In this document: positions 8,771 to 17,994 of the stretch, piece by piece
Layout of the letters: each line of letters opens with the position of its first letter
Numbering within the stretch: position 1 is the first letter of the stretch
DNA from: Siminovitchia terrae
GTDB taxonomy: Bacteria; Bacillota; Bacilli; Bacillales; Bacillaceae_C
DNA: 64,000 nucleotides
Reading direction: 5' to 3'
Assembly: GCF_003605405.2 (NCBI RefSeq)
Contig: NZ_QYTW02000005.1
Span: 52,935-116,934, forward strand
Program-made: the position numbers and the translations under genes
Notes under the pieces: generated by a model
The model's database searches: none
What the model saw: the letters and a program-made list of their open reading frames with translations, nothing else
What the model was told of the DNA's origin: nothing

Positions 8771-9343
8771 TTATTTTGTTTTAAGGGAATTTATTTTTTC
8801 TGATAAGAGATCGGTATATGCTGCCAGCTCAGATTTATTGTTAGTATTTACATAGAAAGGTTCTCCAAAAATGATGTTGGCTTTTCTTGCTCTCCATAAC
8901 TCTTTTATATTTGCCGGCCCTTCATATGCGGCCGGAATAATCGGAACCTTTGCTAAATTCGCAATGGTGACTGCTCCCCTTTTTAATGAAACTTCTTCCG
9001 CCGTTCTTGTCCCGCCCGGAAAAATGCCCACAACTTCACCTGATTTCAGTAGCTTAATAGGTGTCTTTATGCTGCTTGGTGAAGGATTATCACGGTTGAC
9101 AGGAAAAGCATTAATCTTAGTAAGAAAAAAAGAAGACAACTTATTTGTGAACAGTTCTTGCTTCGCCATAAAATGAATCGGGCGCGGCGTACAAATTCCC
9201 AGAATGACAACATCTAACCAGCCTTTATGTGTGCATGTTAAAATAAAACCGCCTTCTGATGGAAGTACATGTTTGTTACTGACGTCCACTTTACCGAGGG
9301 TACGCAAAATGATGGTGGCCAATACTAGAACAAATTTGTACAT
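8771..9343 (-). CDS. plsC: 1-acyl-sn-glycerol-3-phosphate acyltransferase
   Basis: A 190-residue membrane-associated acyltransferase that makes phosphatidic acid. It has the HX4D motif (His39 and Asp44 in THKGWLD) and the substrate motif FPGGTRT. An N-terminal hydrophobic stretch (VLVLATIILRTLG) would anchor it. The start is ATG 9343, after GGAGTG; the ORF to 9415 adds an unsupported leader. With fabH and fabZ downstream on the same strand it forms a small lipid-synthesis cluster. Confidence 0.85.
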   Translation of the reverse strand: MYKFVLVLATIILRTLGKVDVSNKHVLPSEGGFILTCTHKGWLDVVILGICTPRPIHFMAKQELFTNKLSSFFLTKINAFPVNRDNPSPSSIKTPIKLLKSGEVVGIFPGGTRTAEEVSLKRGAVTIANLAKVPIIPAAYEGPANIKELWRARKANIIFGEPFYVNTNNKSELAAYTDLLSEKINSLKTK

Positions 9344-9370
9344 GAAATCACTCCAAATTACTATCAAGTT

Positions 9371-9390
9371 ATAGTACCTGGTGCTAATTA
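9371..9390 (-). promoter_or_regulatory. FapR-like operator upstream of plsC
   Basis: Plus strand ATAGTACCTGGTGCTAATTA contains a near-perfect 17-bp dyad, TTAGCACC / GGTACTAT on the minus strand. It sits 28 bp before the plsC start. This matches the TTAGTACC-type FapR box known from Bacillus. Confidence 0.65.
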
Positions 9391-9432
9391 TAAAGAAAAT
9401 GAAAATAATATTCAACTAGCTTTCACTTTTAA

Positions 9433-9559
9433 CTTCATTCAGCAGAAGTCTCCCACTTTTGTAAGTGGTGAGATGAATGCATATTGTTATTCCATTCAGT
9501 TGGGGTTCAAACCTCAGCTGAATAAAATCTGGGCGCAAATACGCCAAGGCGCATTTGAT
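9433..9559 (+). mobile_element. 190-bp repeat element, copy 2 (internal deletion)
   Basis: Both ends are intact but 63 bp are missing. The break joins CTGAATAAA directly to ATCTGGGCG, so it fell between two ATAAA direct repeats present in full copies. The third hairpin is lost. The left flank is TTTAA. Confidence 0.85.
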
Positions 9560-9730
9560 TCGATTGACCTATTGAAATCATTGTCTAGTTTATCCTTTGA
9601 AAGTCATGGTTCAATACTATTTTCTAAGTCACGGGTTGGCGAGAAGAAACAAATTGAATTTTGATTGTACGTTGTGGTTGAAACGGGATATCATTAAGTA
9701 AATTGAACTTTGTCAAAGGAGACTCTTGCC

Positions 9731-10723
9731 TTGAAAAAAGCAAAATGCATTAAATTTTATGAGTTTGGTAATCCGGAAGACGTTTTAAAAATGGAATATA
9801 AAAGTGTTCAGACTCCGGCTGATAATGAAATTCTTGTGCGTATGCTGGTTCGTCCAATTAATCCGTCTGACTTAATCCCCATAAGAGGCTCTTATGCTCA
9901 TCGAATTTCTTTACCGGCTATTCCTGGTTATGAAGGAGTGGGAATCGTTGAGGAGGCAGGGGCGGCGGTATCTAAAAACCTCATTGGAAAGCGGGTGCTG
10001 CCTTTACGTGGGGAAGGTACTTGGCAGGAATTTGTGACAACATCAGCAGAATTTGCAGTCCCCATTCCTGACTCTATTGATGACATCATTGCATCTCAAA
10101 TGTATATCAATCCAATTACAGCATGGGTGATTTGTACAGAAAAGCTTGGGCTACGTCCTGGTGATACGTTGTTGGTCAATGCTTGCGGCTCTTCGATCGG
10201 ACGTATTTTTGTCCAATTGTCAAAAGTGCTGGGTTTCCGGTTAATTGCGGTAACCAGAAATGATCAATACACTGATGAGCTAAATCGCCTAGGTGCCCAG
10301 TATGTCATTAATACATCCAAGGAATCATTGCGTGAGACCGTTTTGGAGTTAACGAATGGGCGGGGGGCTTCCGCTGCTATTGATTTAGTGGGGGGGCAAT
10401 CTGGTACTGAATTAGCTTATTGTATACAGCCTCAAGGGATTTTTTTAAGCATTGGACTTTTATCTGGAATACCCGTAGACTGGGCAGAGATTGCAAGGAA
10501 AACAATGGTGAGCGCTCAAATATTTCATTTGCGGCATTGGAATGATAGAGTATCGACAGAAACCTGGCAAGGAACCTTCAATCATTTGATCGCATTAATA
10601 AATAATAACCAATTAAGTCTAATGAAGCCCGCTTTCCGGTACAACTTATCAGAAATAAAAGCAGCTGTTACATCCAGTGAAACTCTTAATATGAGGAGAG
10701 GGAAAGTATTTTTAACAAGCTAG
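9731..10723 (+). CDS. MDR-family NADPH reductase (enoyl reductase-like)
   Basis: A 330-residue medium-chain dehydrogenase/reductase. The N-terminal GroES-like domain has IPGYEGVGIVEEAG; the Rossmann fold has NACGSSIGRIFVQLSK. The zinc ligands of true alcohol dehydrogenases are absent, which fits the quinone oxidoreductase / 2-enoyl-thioester reductase branch. Substrate unknown. The start is TTG 9731, nine bases after AAAGGAG; the ORF from 9710 would run through that ribosome site. Confidence 0.75.
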   Translation: MKKAKCIKFYEFGNPEDVLKMEYKSVQTPADNEILVRMLVRPINPSDLIPIRGSYAHRISLPAIPGYEGVGIVEEAGAAVSKNLIGKRVLPLRGEGTWQEFVTTSAEFAVPIPDSIDDIIASQMYINPITAWVICTEKLGLRPGDTLLVNACGSSIGRIFVQLSKVLGFRLIAVTRNDQYTDELNRLGAQYVINTSKESLRETVLELTNGRGASAAIDLVGGQSGTELAYCIQPQGIFLSIGLLSGIPVDWAEIARKTMVSAQIFHLRHWNDRVSTETWQGTFNHLIALINNNQLSLMKPAFRYNLSEIKAAVTSSETLNMRRGKVFLTS

Positions 10724-10805
10724 AGAAATAGATTTCCCTCAAAAACATACGATATGTCTATTTAACAGAAGGATAAAGCATCTCATTGAAGCAAGCTTTC
10801 GGTAA

Positions 10806-10828
10806 ACACCCCTAATGGTTAGGGGTGT
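10806..10828. terminator. Hairpin between convergent genes
   Basis: ACACCCCTAA and TTAGGGGTGT form a stem with a short loop between the reductase (+) and the LysE exporter (-). No long T-run, so termination strength is uncertain. Confidence 0.5.
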
Positions 10829-10845
10829 AGGCAAATGTTGTGCGG

Positions 10846-11448
10846 TTAGATCAAATCAATGATTAGATAAATGGCGGTGGCCCAAATGAACAAGGCGGAG
10901 CACTTGTTGAATATGTTCATTAAACCTCCACTATCATCCAACTTCTTCATCATCATACCTGCAAAAGTTAACCCGATGAACCAGATCCAGGATACTGCAA
11001 TACAGGCGATTGTGAACAAGATTTGTTCTGTTCCAGTATATTTTAATGCACTTGTTCCAATTACACCAACAGTGTCCAGGATGGCGTGTGGATTTAATAA
11101 AGACACGGATAATGCAAAAAAGATTTGTTGCCGGATGGGCAATGCTTGATTTGTTTCAGTTGTTGCAGGCTGGGCTTTCCAGATCGCATACCCCATATAA
11201 AGCAGAAATAAAATACCGGCTATCATAAGAATAAGACGAAGCCATTCAAACTGTAAAACGATGACAGAGACGCCTAAGACGGCTAAAAGGATTAAAAATG
11301 TATCGCATAAACCAGCGGTAATCGTGGCTGGAAGTGCCCGAACCAAATTCGGTTGTGTTGCTCCTTGTGAAAATACAAATACATTTTGCACGCCCAAAGG
11401 CAATATAAGTCCGAATGCCAAAATGACTCCATGAATAATACTTTCCAA
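10846..11448 (-). CDS. LysE-family amino-acid exporter
   Basis: A 200-residue membrane protein with about six helices. It has the LysE/ArgO features GLILPLGVQNVFVFSQG near the N-terminus and SVSLLNPHAILDTVGVIG in the middle. The family exports basic or other amino acids. The start is TTG 11448, eight bases after AAAGGAG; the in-frame TTG at 11466 would place the ribosome site inside the gene. It diverges from a MocR-type regulator, a common pairing. Confidence 0.85.
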   Translation of the reverse strand: MESIIHGVILAFGLILPLGVQNVFVFSQGATQPNLVRALPATITAGLCDTFLILLAVLGVSVIVLQFEWLRLILMIAGILFLLYMGYAIWKAQPATTETNQALPIRQQIFFALSVSLLNPHAILDTVGVIGTSALKYTGTEQILFTIACIAVSWIWFIGLTFAGMMMKKLDDSGGLMNIFNKCSALFIWATAIYLIIDLI

Positions 11449-11504
11449 GTGGTCAACTCCTTTCAATTACTATCTTACTATGGTAAAAATATAAGAAAAC
11501 GGCC

Positions 11505-11532
11505 AATTGGGTGGTTTTTTATCCACCCAATT
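11505..11532. promoter_or_regulatory. Perfect inverted repeat in the lysE/mocR intergenic region
   Basis: AATTGGGTGG and CCACCCAATT are perfect 10-bp arms around an 8-bp T-rich spacer. The dyad ends 13 bp before the regulator's ATG and lies between the two divergent starts. It is the best operator candidate for the MocR-type protein. Confidence 0.5.
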
Positions 11533-11545
11533 TAGGAGGGGTTGG

Positions 11546-12982
11546 ATGAATTGGAAACCAAAACGGTACTCCCATTTGACCATTCATGATCAAATTGTGG
11601 ATTGGGTAAAGTCTCGAATTGAACGAGGGGATTGGCCTGTAGGAACGAAGCTCCCGACACAGCGCCAGCTAGCAGCAGAGTTTAATGTGAATCGAAGCAC
11701 TGTACAGCTTGCTCTTGATGAACTAAAAGCAGATGGTTTAATCGAATCTAAAGTAGGGGCAGGAGTATTTGTGGCCAATAATTCTTGGAATATGTTTTTG
11801 GACAAAGCCCAATTGAATTGGAATCAGCACATTGAATCAAGCATATATAAGCCCAATTACCATACAATTCAACTGATTAATGAACATGAACAAATGGATC
11901 GCATCATCCGTCTGGGAACAGGTGAATTATCACCGGACTTGCTTCCTGCGAAACAAATTGAGCAGTCATTAAAGGAAATATCACTTAAACCAAAGGCAAT
12001 AGGGTATTCATCACCGCAAGGAAGTGAAAAGCTTCGTGTGACTTTATGTAAATATTTAAAAAGCAGGGGAATTGAAACTGCCCCTGAAAATATTTTAATT
12101 GTGTCAGGAGCACTGCAGGCACTTCAATTAATTGCCATTGGATTATTGGAGAAAGAATCAATTGTCTTCCAGGAACAGCCATCCTATTTAAATTCGGTCC
12201 ACCCGTTTCAATCAGCGGGGATGCGGATGATTTCAATTTCACGGGATGCAGCTTTAACAAACAATTTACGGAAATTCAAAAGGAAAAGGCAATCAGTATT
12301 TTATTGTGTGCCATCTTTACATAATCCGACAGGAAAAAGTTGGTCGATGGAGGAAAAGAAAGCGGTATACAATGCGTGCAAGGAGCTGCAGATACCAATT
12401 ATTGAGGACGATGTTTACCATGAGTTGGCATTTGAAACCCCTGCTTCTCCAATAAAGTCAATTGACACATCAGGACAAGTGCTTTATATTGGCAGTGTTT
12501 CGAAAACCTTAAGTCCAGGACTCAGGATCGGGTGGGTAGTTGCACCTTCACCAGTCATCGAGCGGCTAGGCGATATAAAAATGCAAACGGACTATGGTTC
12601 CAGTGCTTTTTCTCAAGAAATCGTAGCCCATTGGATTTCTTCTGGCCTATATGAGACACATCTGATTAAACTTCGTGAACAATTAAAAAGAAGAGCTGCA
12701 TTTGTCGAGGCTATATTAGAGCGGGACTTTCAAAGAGCTGCAACCTGGAAAAGGTCCGAAGGCGGCTTCTACATTTGGCTCAGGTTTCGTGAACCTATTG
12801 TGAATAAGGCGCTTTTTTTAAATTTGCTTCATCATAATGTTTTAATTAACCCAGGCTATATATATGAGACAAAGGATCTGCATCACATTCGCCTCTCCTA
12901 TGCTTATGCAACTTTAGAAGATTTAAAGAAAGGGTTGAAAATTTTACTGGAATTAGTTGAGAACCGGCATAGGAGGGGCTGA
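11546..12982 (+). CDS. MocR/PdxR-type GntR regulator with aminotransferase domain
   Basis: A 478-residue fusion. Residues about 10-75 form a GntR winged helix (LPTQRQLAAEFNVNRSTVQL). The rest is a fold-type I aminotransferase domain with the PLP lysine in YIGSVSKTLSPG and the upstream PTGK and EDDVYHEL motifs. Such proteins are usually regulators, sensing PLP-linked ligands, rather than enzymes. The start is ATG 11546, after AGGAGGGG. The divergent LysE exporter is the likely target. Confidence 0.85.
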   Translation: MNWKPKRYSHLTIHDQIVDWVKSRIERGDWPVGTKLPTQRQLAAEFNVNRSTVQLALDELKADGLIESKVGAGVFVANNSWNMFLDKAQLNWNQHIESSIYKPNYHTIQLINEHEQMDRIIRLGTGELSPDLLPAKQIEQSLKEISLKPKAIGYSSPQGSEKLRVTLCKYLKSRGIETAPENILIVSGALQALQLIAIGLLEKESIVFQEQPSYLNSVHPFQSAGMRMISISRDAALTNNLRKFKRKRQSVFYCVPSLHNPTGKSWSMEEKKAVYNACKELQIPIIEDDVYHELAFETPASPIKSIDTSGQVLYIGSVSKTLSPGLRIGWVVAPSPVIERLGDIKMQTDYGSSAFSQEIVAHWISSGLYETHLIKLREQLKRRAAFVEAILERDFQRAATWKRSEGGFYIWLRFREPIVNKALFLNLLHHNVLINPGYIYETKDLHHIRLSYAYATLEDLKKGLKILLELVENRHRRG

Positions 12983-13096
12983 AAAAGATAATTTGGTTCT
13001 ATTTGAAGTATTTCGTTTAACTTGAGTGGTGTGAATATTAATGAAAGATGAGACCGAGTATAATATACGAATAAAATATTAAAAGGGGATAGATTT

Positions 13097-13330
13097 ATGA
13101 ACCTAGGTCAACAAAAATTCAAGTCGTTTATTTTAGAAAGAGTCAAAGAAGGCGAGCAGGACAATGCAGAGGCATTGCTCACGGAAAGCTTTCAGAAGCT
13201 GGATGTAAGAAGTTTTGACCAGGAATATTTAAAGACCTTTATGCCGCAGATGAAAAACTTGTTAAAACCAGAGCATGTCAGCGAGGTTGAAGCGATTATG
13301 AAAGAGTTTGGTGCGAAATTTTCCCGATAA
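13097..13330 (+). CDS. Small hypothetical protein
   Basis: A 77-residue, highly charged, helical soluble protein. I do not recognise a family. AAAAGGGG precedes ATG 13097, and a terminator follows, so it is a single-gene unit. It has no cysteine, signal peptide or membrane segment. Confidence 0.7.
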   Translation: MNLGQQKFKSFILERVKEGEQDNAEALLTESFQKLDVRSFDQEYLKTFMPQMKNLLKPEHVSEVEAIMKEFGAKFSR

Positions 13331-13337
13331 TAAATGG

Positions 13338-13367
13338 GGGACAAGGAATAAAACTTGTCCCTTTTTT
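13338..13367 (+). terminator. Terminator
   Basis: GGGACAA / TTGTCCC stem with a six-T run, directly after the 77-residue ORF. Confidence 0.85.
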
Positions 13368-13479
13368 AATCATGTTGCTTGAACACTGACCTTTGATCTG
13401 AAAAACGAATTAATCTATCCTTCTGGGATAACAAACGATTTTCAATTACCTTTTTCATTATAAACGATAAGTATTTTAA

Positions 13480-13669
13480 CTTTATTCAGCAGAAGTCTCC
13501 CATTTCAGTAAGTGGTGAGATGAATGCATATTGGTATTCCATTCAGTGGGGTTTCAAACCCCGGCTGAATAAAGTTAAAGCCTCCGGCGGATGCCACAGA
13601 TTTTCAGAGGAAATTTATCGAGCGGAGCTCGATAAAATCTGGGCGCAAATACGCCAAGGCGCATTTGAT
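13480..13669 (+). mobile_element. 190-bp repeat element, copy 3
   Basis: Full-length copy after a TTTAA flank; first bases CTTTATTCAG, last GCGCATTTGAT. It has CCCATTTC in the left hairpin where most copies have CCCACTTC. Confidence 0.85.
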
Positions 13670-13754
13670 GTATTGTGTGTATTGAAAAAGCTACCATTCT
13701 ATGAGATATTCACTTATAATAGGAACAAACGTTCTATTGGGAGGTTGAGATAAA

Positions 13755-14540
13755 ATGGAATTACCACATCAATTAAAACCATTCGCTGAAGATTTAGAAA
13801 ATACCAAGGAGCCGAGTCTGATTGTTGATGGAAGAATTCAAAAGACGGGGCCATTGGAAAGCAAGTTTGGCGGTCATCCGTACTGGCTGAAGGGGGATCC
13901 GTATCCAGCAACTCAAAACGGGGAGCCGCTTCGATTTTTGGCTCAAATTAATTTTAATGAAATAGAATCCCCATTACCTGAATATCCAACGGAAGGAATC
14001 TTACAGTTTTTTGTGGCGGATGATGATGTGTATGGTTTAAATTTCGATGATATGACGATTCAGGATACATTTCGAGTTGTTTATCATGAAACGATTGAAA
14101 CTAATGAGTCCAAATGGATGACAGATTTTCCAGCCATCAAGGATGATAATTATTTTCCTATAGAAAAGGAATGTGCTTTAACATTTAAGCGTTCTGAAGA
14201 AATAATGTCTGCTAATGATTATCGTTTCAACGCTTTAACAAAGCTCAATGTACTGCTGGAAAAAGAAGATTACGATCAATATGATGAGATTATGGATCAG
14301 TACTACGAGTTGGCGAGTGGACAGGGGTCAAAAATAGGAGGATATCCGTTTTTTACTCAGGAGGATCCTAGGGCATATGGAGATTATCCGTCCTACGACA
14401 CACTTTTATTGCAAATAGATACGGATGATGATCTGGATATTATGTGGGGCGACGGGGGAGTTGCCAACTTCTTTATCTCATCGGATGATTTAAAAAAACG
14501 GGATTTTTCTAAGGTTCTCTACAACTGGGATTGTCATTAA
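13755..14540 (+). CDS. DUF1963 protein (YwqG-like)
   Basis: A 261-residue acidic cytoplasmic protein. It has the DUF1963 layout: SKFGGHPYW near residue 37, PLRFLAQINFNEI near 57, and a C-terminal GGYPFFTQEDPR plus LLLQIDTDDD block. B. subtilis YwqG belongs here; the function is not known. The start is ATG 13755, after GGGAGG. A terminator follows, so it is transcribed alone. Confidence 0.8.
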   Translation: MELPHQLKPFAEDLENTKEPSLIVDGRIQKTGPLESKFGGHPYWLKGDPYPATQNGEPLRFLAQINFNEIESPLPEYPTEGILQFFVADDDVYGLNFDDMTIQDTFRVVYHETIETNESKWMTDFPAIKDDNYFPIEKECALTFKRSEEIMSANDYRFNALTKLNVLLEKEDYDQYDEIMDQYYELASGQGSKIGGYPFFTQEDPRAYGDYPSYDTLLLQIDTDDDLDIMWGDGGVANFFISSDDLKKRDFSKVLYNWDCH

Positions 14541-14560
14541 ATCGTTCATTATTATTTATG

Positions 14561-14593
14561 AAAAAAAACGGATCGGATGAGATCCGTTTTTTT
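14561..14593 (+). terminator. Terminator after DUF1963 gene
   Basis: ACGGATC / GATCCGT stem, flanked by an A-run before and a T-run after; it could work in both directions. Confidence 0.85.
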
Positions 14594-14682
14594 CATTCCA
14601 GGGTCCATCCAACTTTCAGTTATGCTTTTTGGCATCTTGAGGAATAATGAGTTAATGATCAATAATAAACGGAGGATACACA

Positions 14683-15483
14683 ATGCCGGAATTGCCAGAG
14701 ATGGAAACATACAAGTCCCAGCTTCAGCAATTGATTGGGGGCCATACCGTTTCAGGAATTGTAATCAATCGTAAAAAATCAATCAATGTTCCAGAAGACC
14801 AATTTTTTCACAAGGTGTTGAATCAAAAAATCGCAGCGATTGATAGAAGAGCCAAATATTTAGTTTTTCGTCTGCAAAATGGCTCTTGTTTATTATTGCA
14901 TCTGATGCTTGGGGGATGGATGTTCTATGGAAAGAAAGAAGAACAACCAGATCGTACGGTCCAGGTCCAATTGTCATTTGGAGATCAACATCTTTATTTC
15001 ATAGGGCTTCGTTTGGGGTATTTACATCTTCTCACTCCAGAAATGATAAACAATGAGCTTCAAAATATCGGGCCGGAGCCGTTGGACCCAAATTTTACGC
15101 TGAATGCTTTTCTAGCCATAATGAAAAACAAAAGAGGCGGGTTGAAAACAACACTGCTGAAACAAGAAGTCCTTGCTGGGATAGGCAACCGTTATTCAGA
15201 TGAAATCCTTTGGGATGCACAGCTTCTGCCAGAAAGAAAAATACACGAGTTGGAACAAGACGAAACTGTCCGCCTATACGATTCAATCAGAATTGTCCTT
15301 CAGAATGGTATTCAACATGGAGGGTATATGGGACCACTTTTTAAGGGAGATAGTAAAACAGGTGGTTATAAGATGGTTGTTCACGGGCTCGAAGGAAAAG
15401 CATGTAAGCGCTGCGGGGCTCCTATAGTGAAAATTGAAATGTCCTCTCGGAAAACATATTATTGTAAAAATTGTCAGCATTAA
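14683..15483 (+). CDS. Fpg/Nei-family DNA glycosylase
   Basis: A 266-residue formamidopyrimidine-DNA glycosylase-type protein that removes oxidised bases and nicks the strand. Pro2 and Glu3 (MPELPEME) form the catalytic N-terminus. Also visible are the helix-two-turn-helix (VLAGIGNRYSDEILW), and a C-terminal zinc finger with two CxxC pairs (CKRCG, CKNC). The neighbouring polymerase gene usual for mutM is absent; instead an endonuclease IV gene follows at 15 bp, so it may be a second, stress-related paralogue. Confidence 0.85.
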   Translation: MPELPEMETYKSQLQQLIGGHTVSGIVINRKKSINVPEDQFFHKVLNQKIAAIDRRAKYLVFRLQNGSCLLLHLMLGGWMFYGKKEEQPDRTVQVQLSFGDQHLYFIGLRLGYLHLLTPEMINNELQNIGPEPLDPNFTLNAFLAIMKNKRGGLKTTLLKQEVLAGIGNRYSDEILWDAQLLPERKIHELEQDETVRLYDSIRIVLQNGIQHGGYMGPLFKGDSKTGGYKMVVHGLEGKACKRCGAPIVKIEMSSRKTYYCKNCQH

Positions 15484-15498
15484 GCAAGGAGAATGAAT

Positions 15499-16335
15499 AT
15501 GAGATTCGGTTGTCATCTTTCTATTCGGGATGGATACCTCGGAGCTGCAAAAAAAGCCTATGCTATAAATGCCAGTGCTTTTCAATACTTCCCGAAAAAT
15601 CCTCGGAGTCTATCTGTAAAAGACTATAACAAAGAAGATGCAGCATTATGTAAAACGTTTTGCAAAGAAAACGGCATATTGTCTGTAAGTCATTCTCCCT
15701 ATCCCACCAGTTTGACTCCCCACAATGATCAAAAGCGCGTCCATATCATCGATTCTTTGTTGAATGACTTGGAAATTACCGAAGCATGTGGTTCCATAGG
15801 TGTTGTTGTCCACTTTGGCAAACCCGTACCTCATTTGACCCTCCTTGAAAGCTATCAACTTATGATCGAGATGCTAAATGATATTCTCAAACAATGGGAA
15901 GGAACTGCTAAAATTTTGCTGGAAAATAACGCAGGGATACCAGGTACAATGGGGACGACTCTAGAAGAACTTGTGCAAATTCGCAAATTAAGTGAGTTCC
16001 CCGAGAAAATCGGTTTTTGCCTTGATACGTGTCATGCCTTTTCCTGTGGTTTATGGGATGGTGAAAATTGGAATGACGTGTTAAAAAAAGGAGAGGGACT
16101 ACATTACTTCGATGGACTAGAAGTTATTCATTTGAATAACTCTAAGTATGAAGCAGGAAAGGGAAAGGACCGGCATGCTTCTATCTTTAAGGGTGGCCGT
16201 ATAACGTTAGAGCAATTTGACCAACTAATCAACACGCCTTTGTTGGTAAACACGCCATTTATATTGGAAACGCCCAAAGAGGAAGTGCCGCATACAAAAG
16301 AAATTCAATTACTTCAAGACAGATGGGGTGATTGA
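15499..16335 (+). CDS. Endonuclease IV-type AP endonuclease
   Basis: A 278-residue TIM-barrel protein. All metal ligands known in E. coli Nfo appear to be present: His65, His105, Glu142, Asp176, His179, His211, Asp224, His226, Glu257. It would cut at abasic sites after a glycosylase. The start is ATG 15499, seven bases after AAGGAG; ATG 15493 is too close to it. It directly follows the Fpg-like gene and is clearly cotranscribed with it. Confidence 0.85.
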   Translation: MRFGCHLSIRDGYLGAAKKAYAINASAFQYFPKNPRSLSVKDYNKEDAALCKTFCKENGILSVSHSPYPTSLTPHNDQKRVHIIDSLLNDLEITEACGSIGVVVHFGKPVPHLTLLESYQLMIEMLNDILKQWEGTAKILLENNAGIPGTMGTTLEELVQIRKLSEFPEKIGFCLDTCHAFSCGLWDGENWNDVLKKGEGLHYFDGLEVIHLNNSKYEAGKGKDRHASIFKGGRITLEQFDQLINTPLLVNTPFILETPKEEVPHTKEIQLLQDRWGD

Positions 16336-16515
16336 GAATGGATTACTTGTTAGTTAAACTTTTGGAGTAGGAGATATATGGAACGATCCCATACAACAGG
16401 ATAAAAGGTTGACTTCATAGTATCGATTGATTGGAAGGTAGATGGAGTGTCGATTAGCCAGACGCATGATCTGTTCTATAATTCAGCACCTGGCTAATGA
16501 CTTGCAAAAATGGAT

Positions 16516-17994
16516 TTAATTATTATCTATTATTTTTTCATCTGCTGGTCTCGCTCGATAAACGAAAAAAGCCAATATGACCGCTACAATGGCCAAAACA
16601 AAACCGATAAAGTAGACGAGTTCAACACCTGCGACCATCGCTTCTTTGATTGTGGTCGGGTCCGTTGGGTTGCTTGCTTTTTGTAAGAAATGATTCTGTC
16701 TGGCATTCATAATGCTTATAAATACTGATACCCCAATTGCCCCTGCAACAGGTTGAAGTGTGCTCATAAGTGAGGTTCCGTGCGGATACAGCCTTTTAGG
16801 AAGTTGATTCAAACCATTTGTTTCCGCAGGCATCATAATGGCGGAAACAGTCAGCATCAGTAACAAATATCCGACGACAATAACCCATAGTGGTGTGGTC
16901 ATACTTAACCTGCTCATCATGAACATGGTCAAGCTCAACACAATAGTAGCTGGAATCATTAGTATTTTTGGCCCGAACTTATCAAAAAGATGGCCCATGA
17001 ATGGAGACATGACTCCATTTAGAATGCTTCCCGGCAATAAAACCAGTCCTGCTGTTGCGGGCAATAACCCCAGGGGCCCCTGCATATACATCGGTAAAAT
17101 GATCTCTGATGAAAACATTGCCATGATGATAATCAAAAACATGAAAACCGCATGTGTATACATAGGGTATTTAAACACTCTCAAATCCATCACTGGTTCT
17201 TCCAATTTTAACTGTCTAATGGAAAACAATATGATTCCTGCAATTCCTACAACGATTGTTATAGCAACGTTCGGACTCAGGAATCCTGCTTCACTATCCC
17301 CGGCGGCACTGAATCCATAGACGATGCCTCCAAATCCGATAGTAGAAAAAAACAACGACAAAATATCAATCTTTGGTTTCGTCACTTCTGATACATTGAT
17401 TAAATATTTATAGGCGAAAGCAATTGAAAATAAGCTGAATGGGATGACAGTGATGAACAGGTAGCGCCAACCTAAATATTCAACGATGACTCCCGATAAA
17501 GTTGGCCCAATGGCTGGTGCAAACATAATCACGAGTCCAATCATTCCCATGATTTTCCCACGTCTTTCCGGTGGAAACAACAGTAAAAAGACATTAAATA
17601 TAAAGGGGATTAATATCCCAGTGCCGACGGCTTGGATTAAACGTCCCGCCAACAACATGGGGAAATTCACTGCAAGAGCGCTAATAGTTGTTCCAATCGT
17701 AAAAATGATCATGATCCCCAAAAATAATTGTCGTGTGGTGAACCATTGTAATAGCAGGGCTGAAGCAGGAATAACGACTCCCATTACAAGCATAAATCCA
17801 GTTGCCATCCATTGAACGGTGGGAAGTGTAACATGGAATTCTTCCATTAAGGTTTTTAGGGCAATATTTAATAATGTTTCATTCAATATAGCAAAAAAGG
17901 CACCAATAATGAGTGACAGCATTATTGGCATTACTTTCACATTTGGATCATCTGCTAAGTATTCATATGTTGTTGGGCTATCTTGGTTTTTCAT
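16516..17994 (-). CDS. DHA2-family (EmrB/QacA) drug:H+ antiporter
   Basis: A 492-residue MFS protein with about 14 helices. It has the motif-C-like APAIGPTLSGVIVEYLGWRYLF region and the RLIQAVGTGILIPF stretch found in DHA2 exporters such as LmrB. Gram-positive members export lincosamides, dyes or other drugs; the substrate is unknown. The start is ATG 17994, preceded by GAGGAG. No regulator lies beside it. Confidence 0.8.
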   Translation of the reverse strand: MKNQDSPTTYEYLADDPNVKVMPIMLSLIIGAFFAILNETLLNIALKTLMEEFHVTLPTVQWMATGFMLVMGVVIPASALLLQWFTTRQLFLGIMIIFTIGTTISALAVNFPMLLAGRLIQAVGTGILIPFIFNVFLLLFPPERRGKIMGMIGLVIMFAPAIGPTLSGVIVEYLGWRYLFITVIPFSLFSIAFAYKYLINVSEVTKPKIDILSLFFSTIGFGGIVYGFSAAGDSEAGFLSPNVAITIVVGIAGIILFSIRQLKLEEPVMDLRVFKYPMYTHAVFMFLIIIMAMFSSEIILPMYMQGPLGLLPATAGLVLLPGSILNGVMSPFMGHLFDKFGPKILMIPATIVLSLTMFMMSRLSMTTPLWVIVVGYLLLMLTVSAIMMPAETNGLNQLPKRLYPHGTSLMSTLQPVAGAIGVSVFISIMNARQNHFLQKASNPTDPTTIKEAMVAGVELVYFIGFVLAIVAVILAFFVYRARPADEKIIDNN

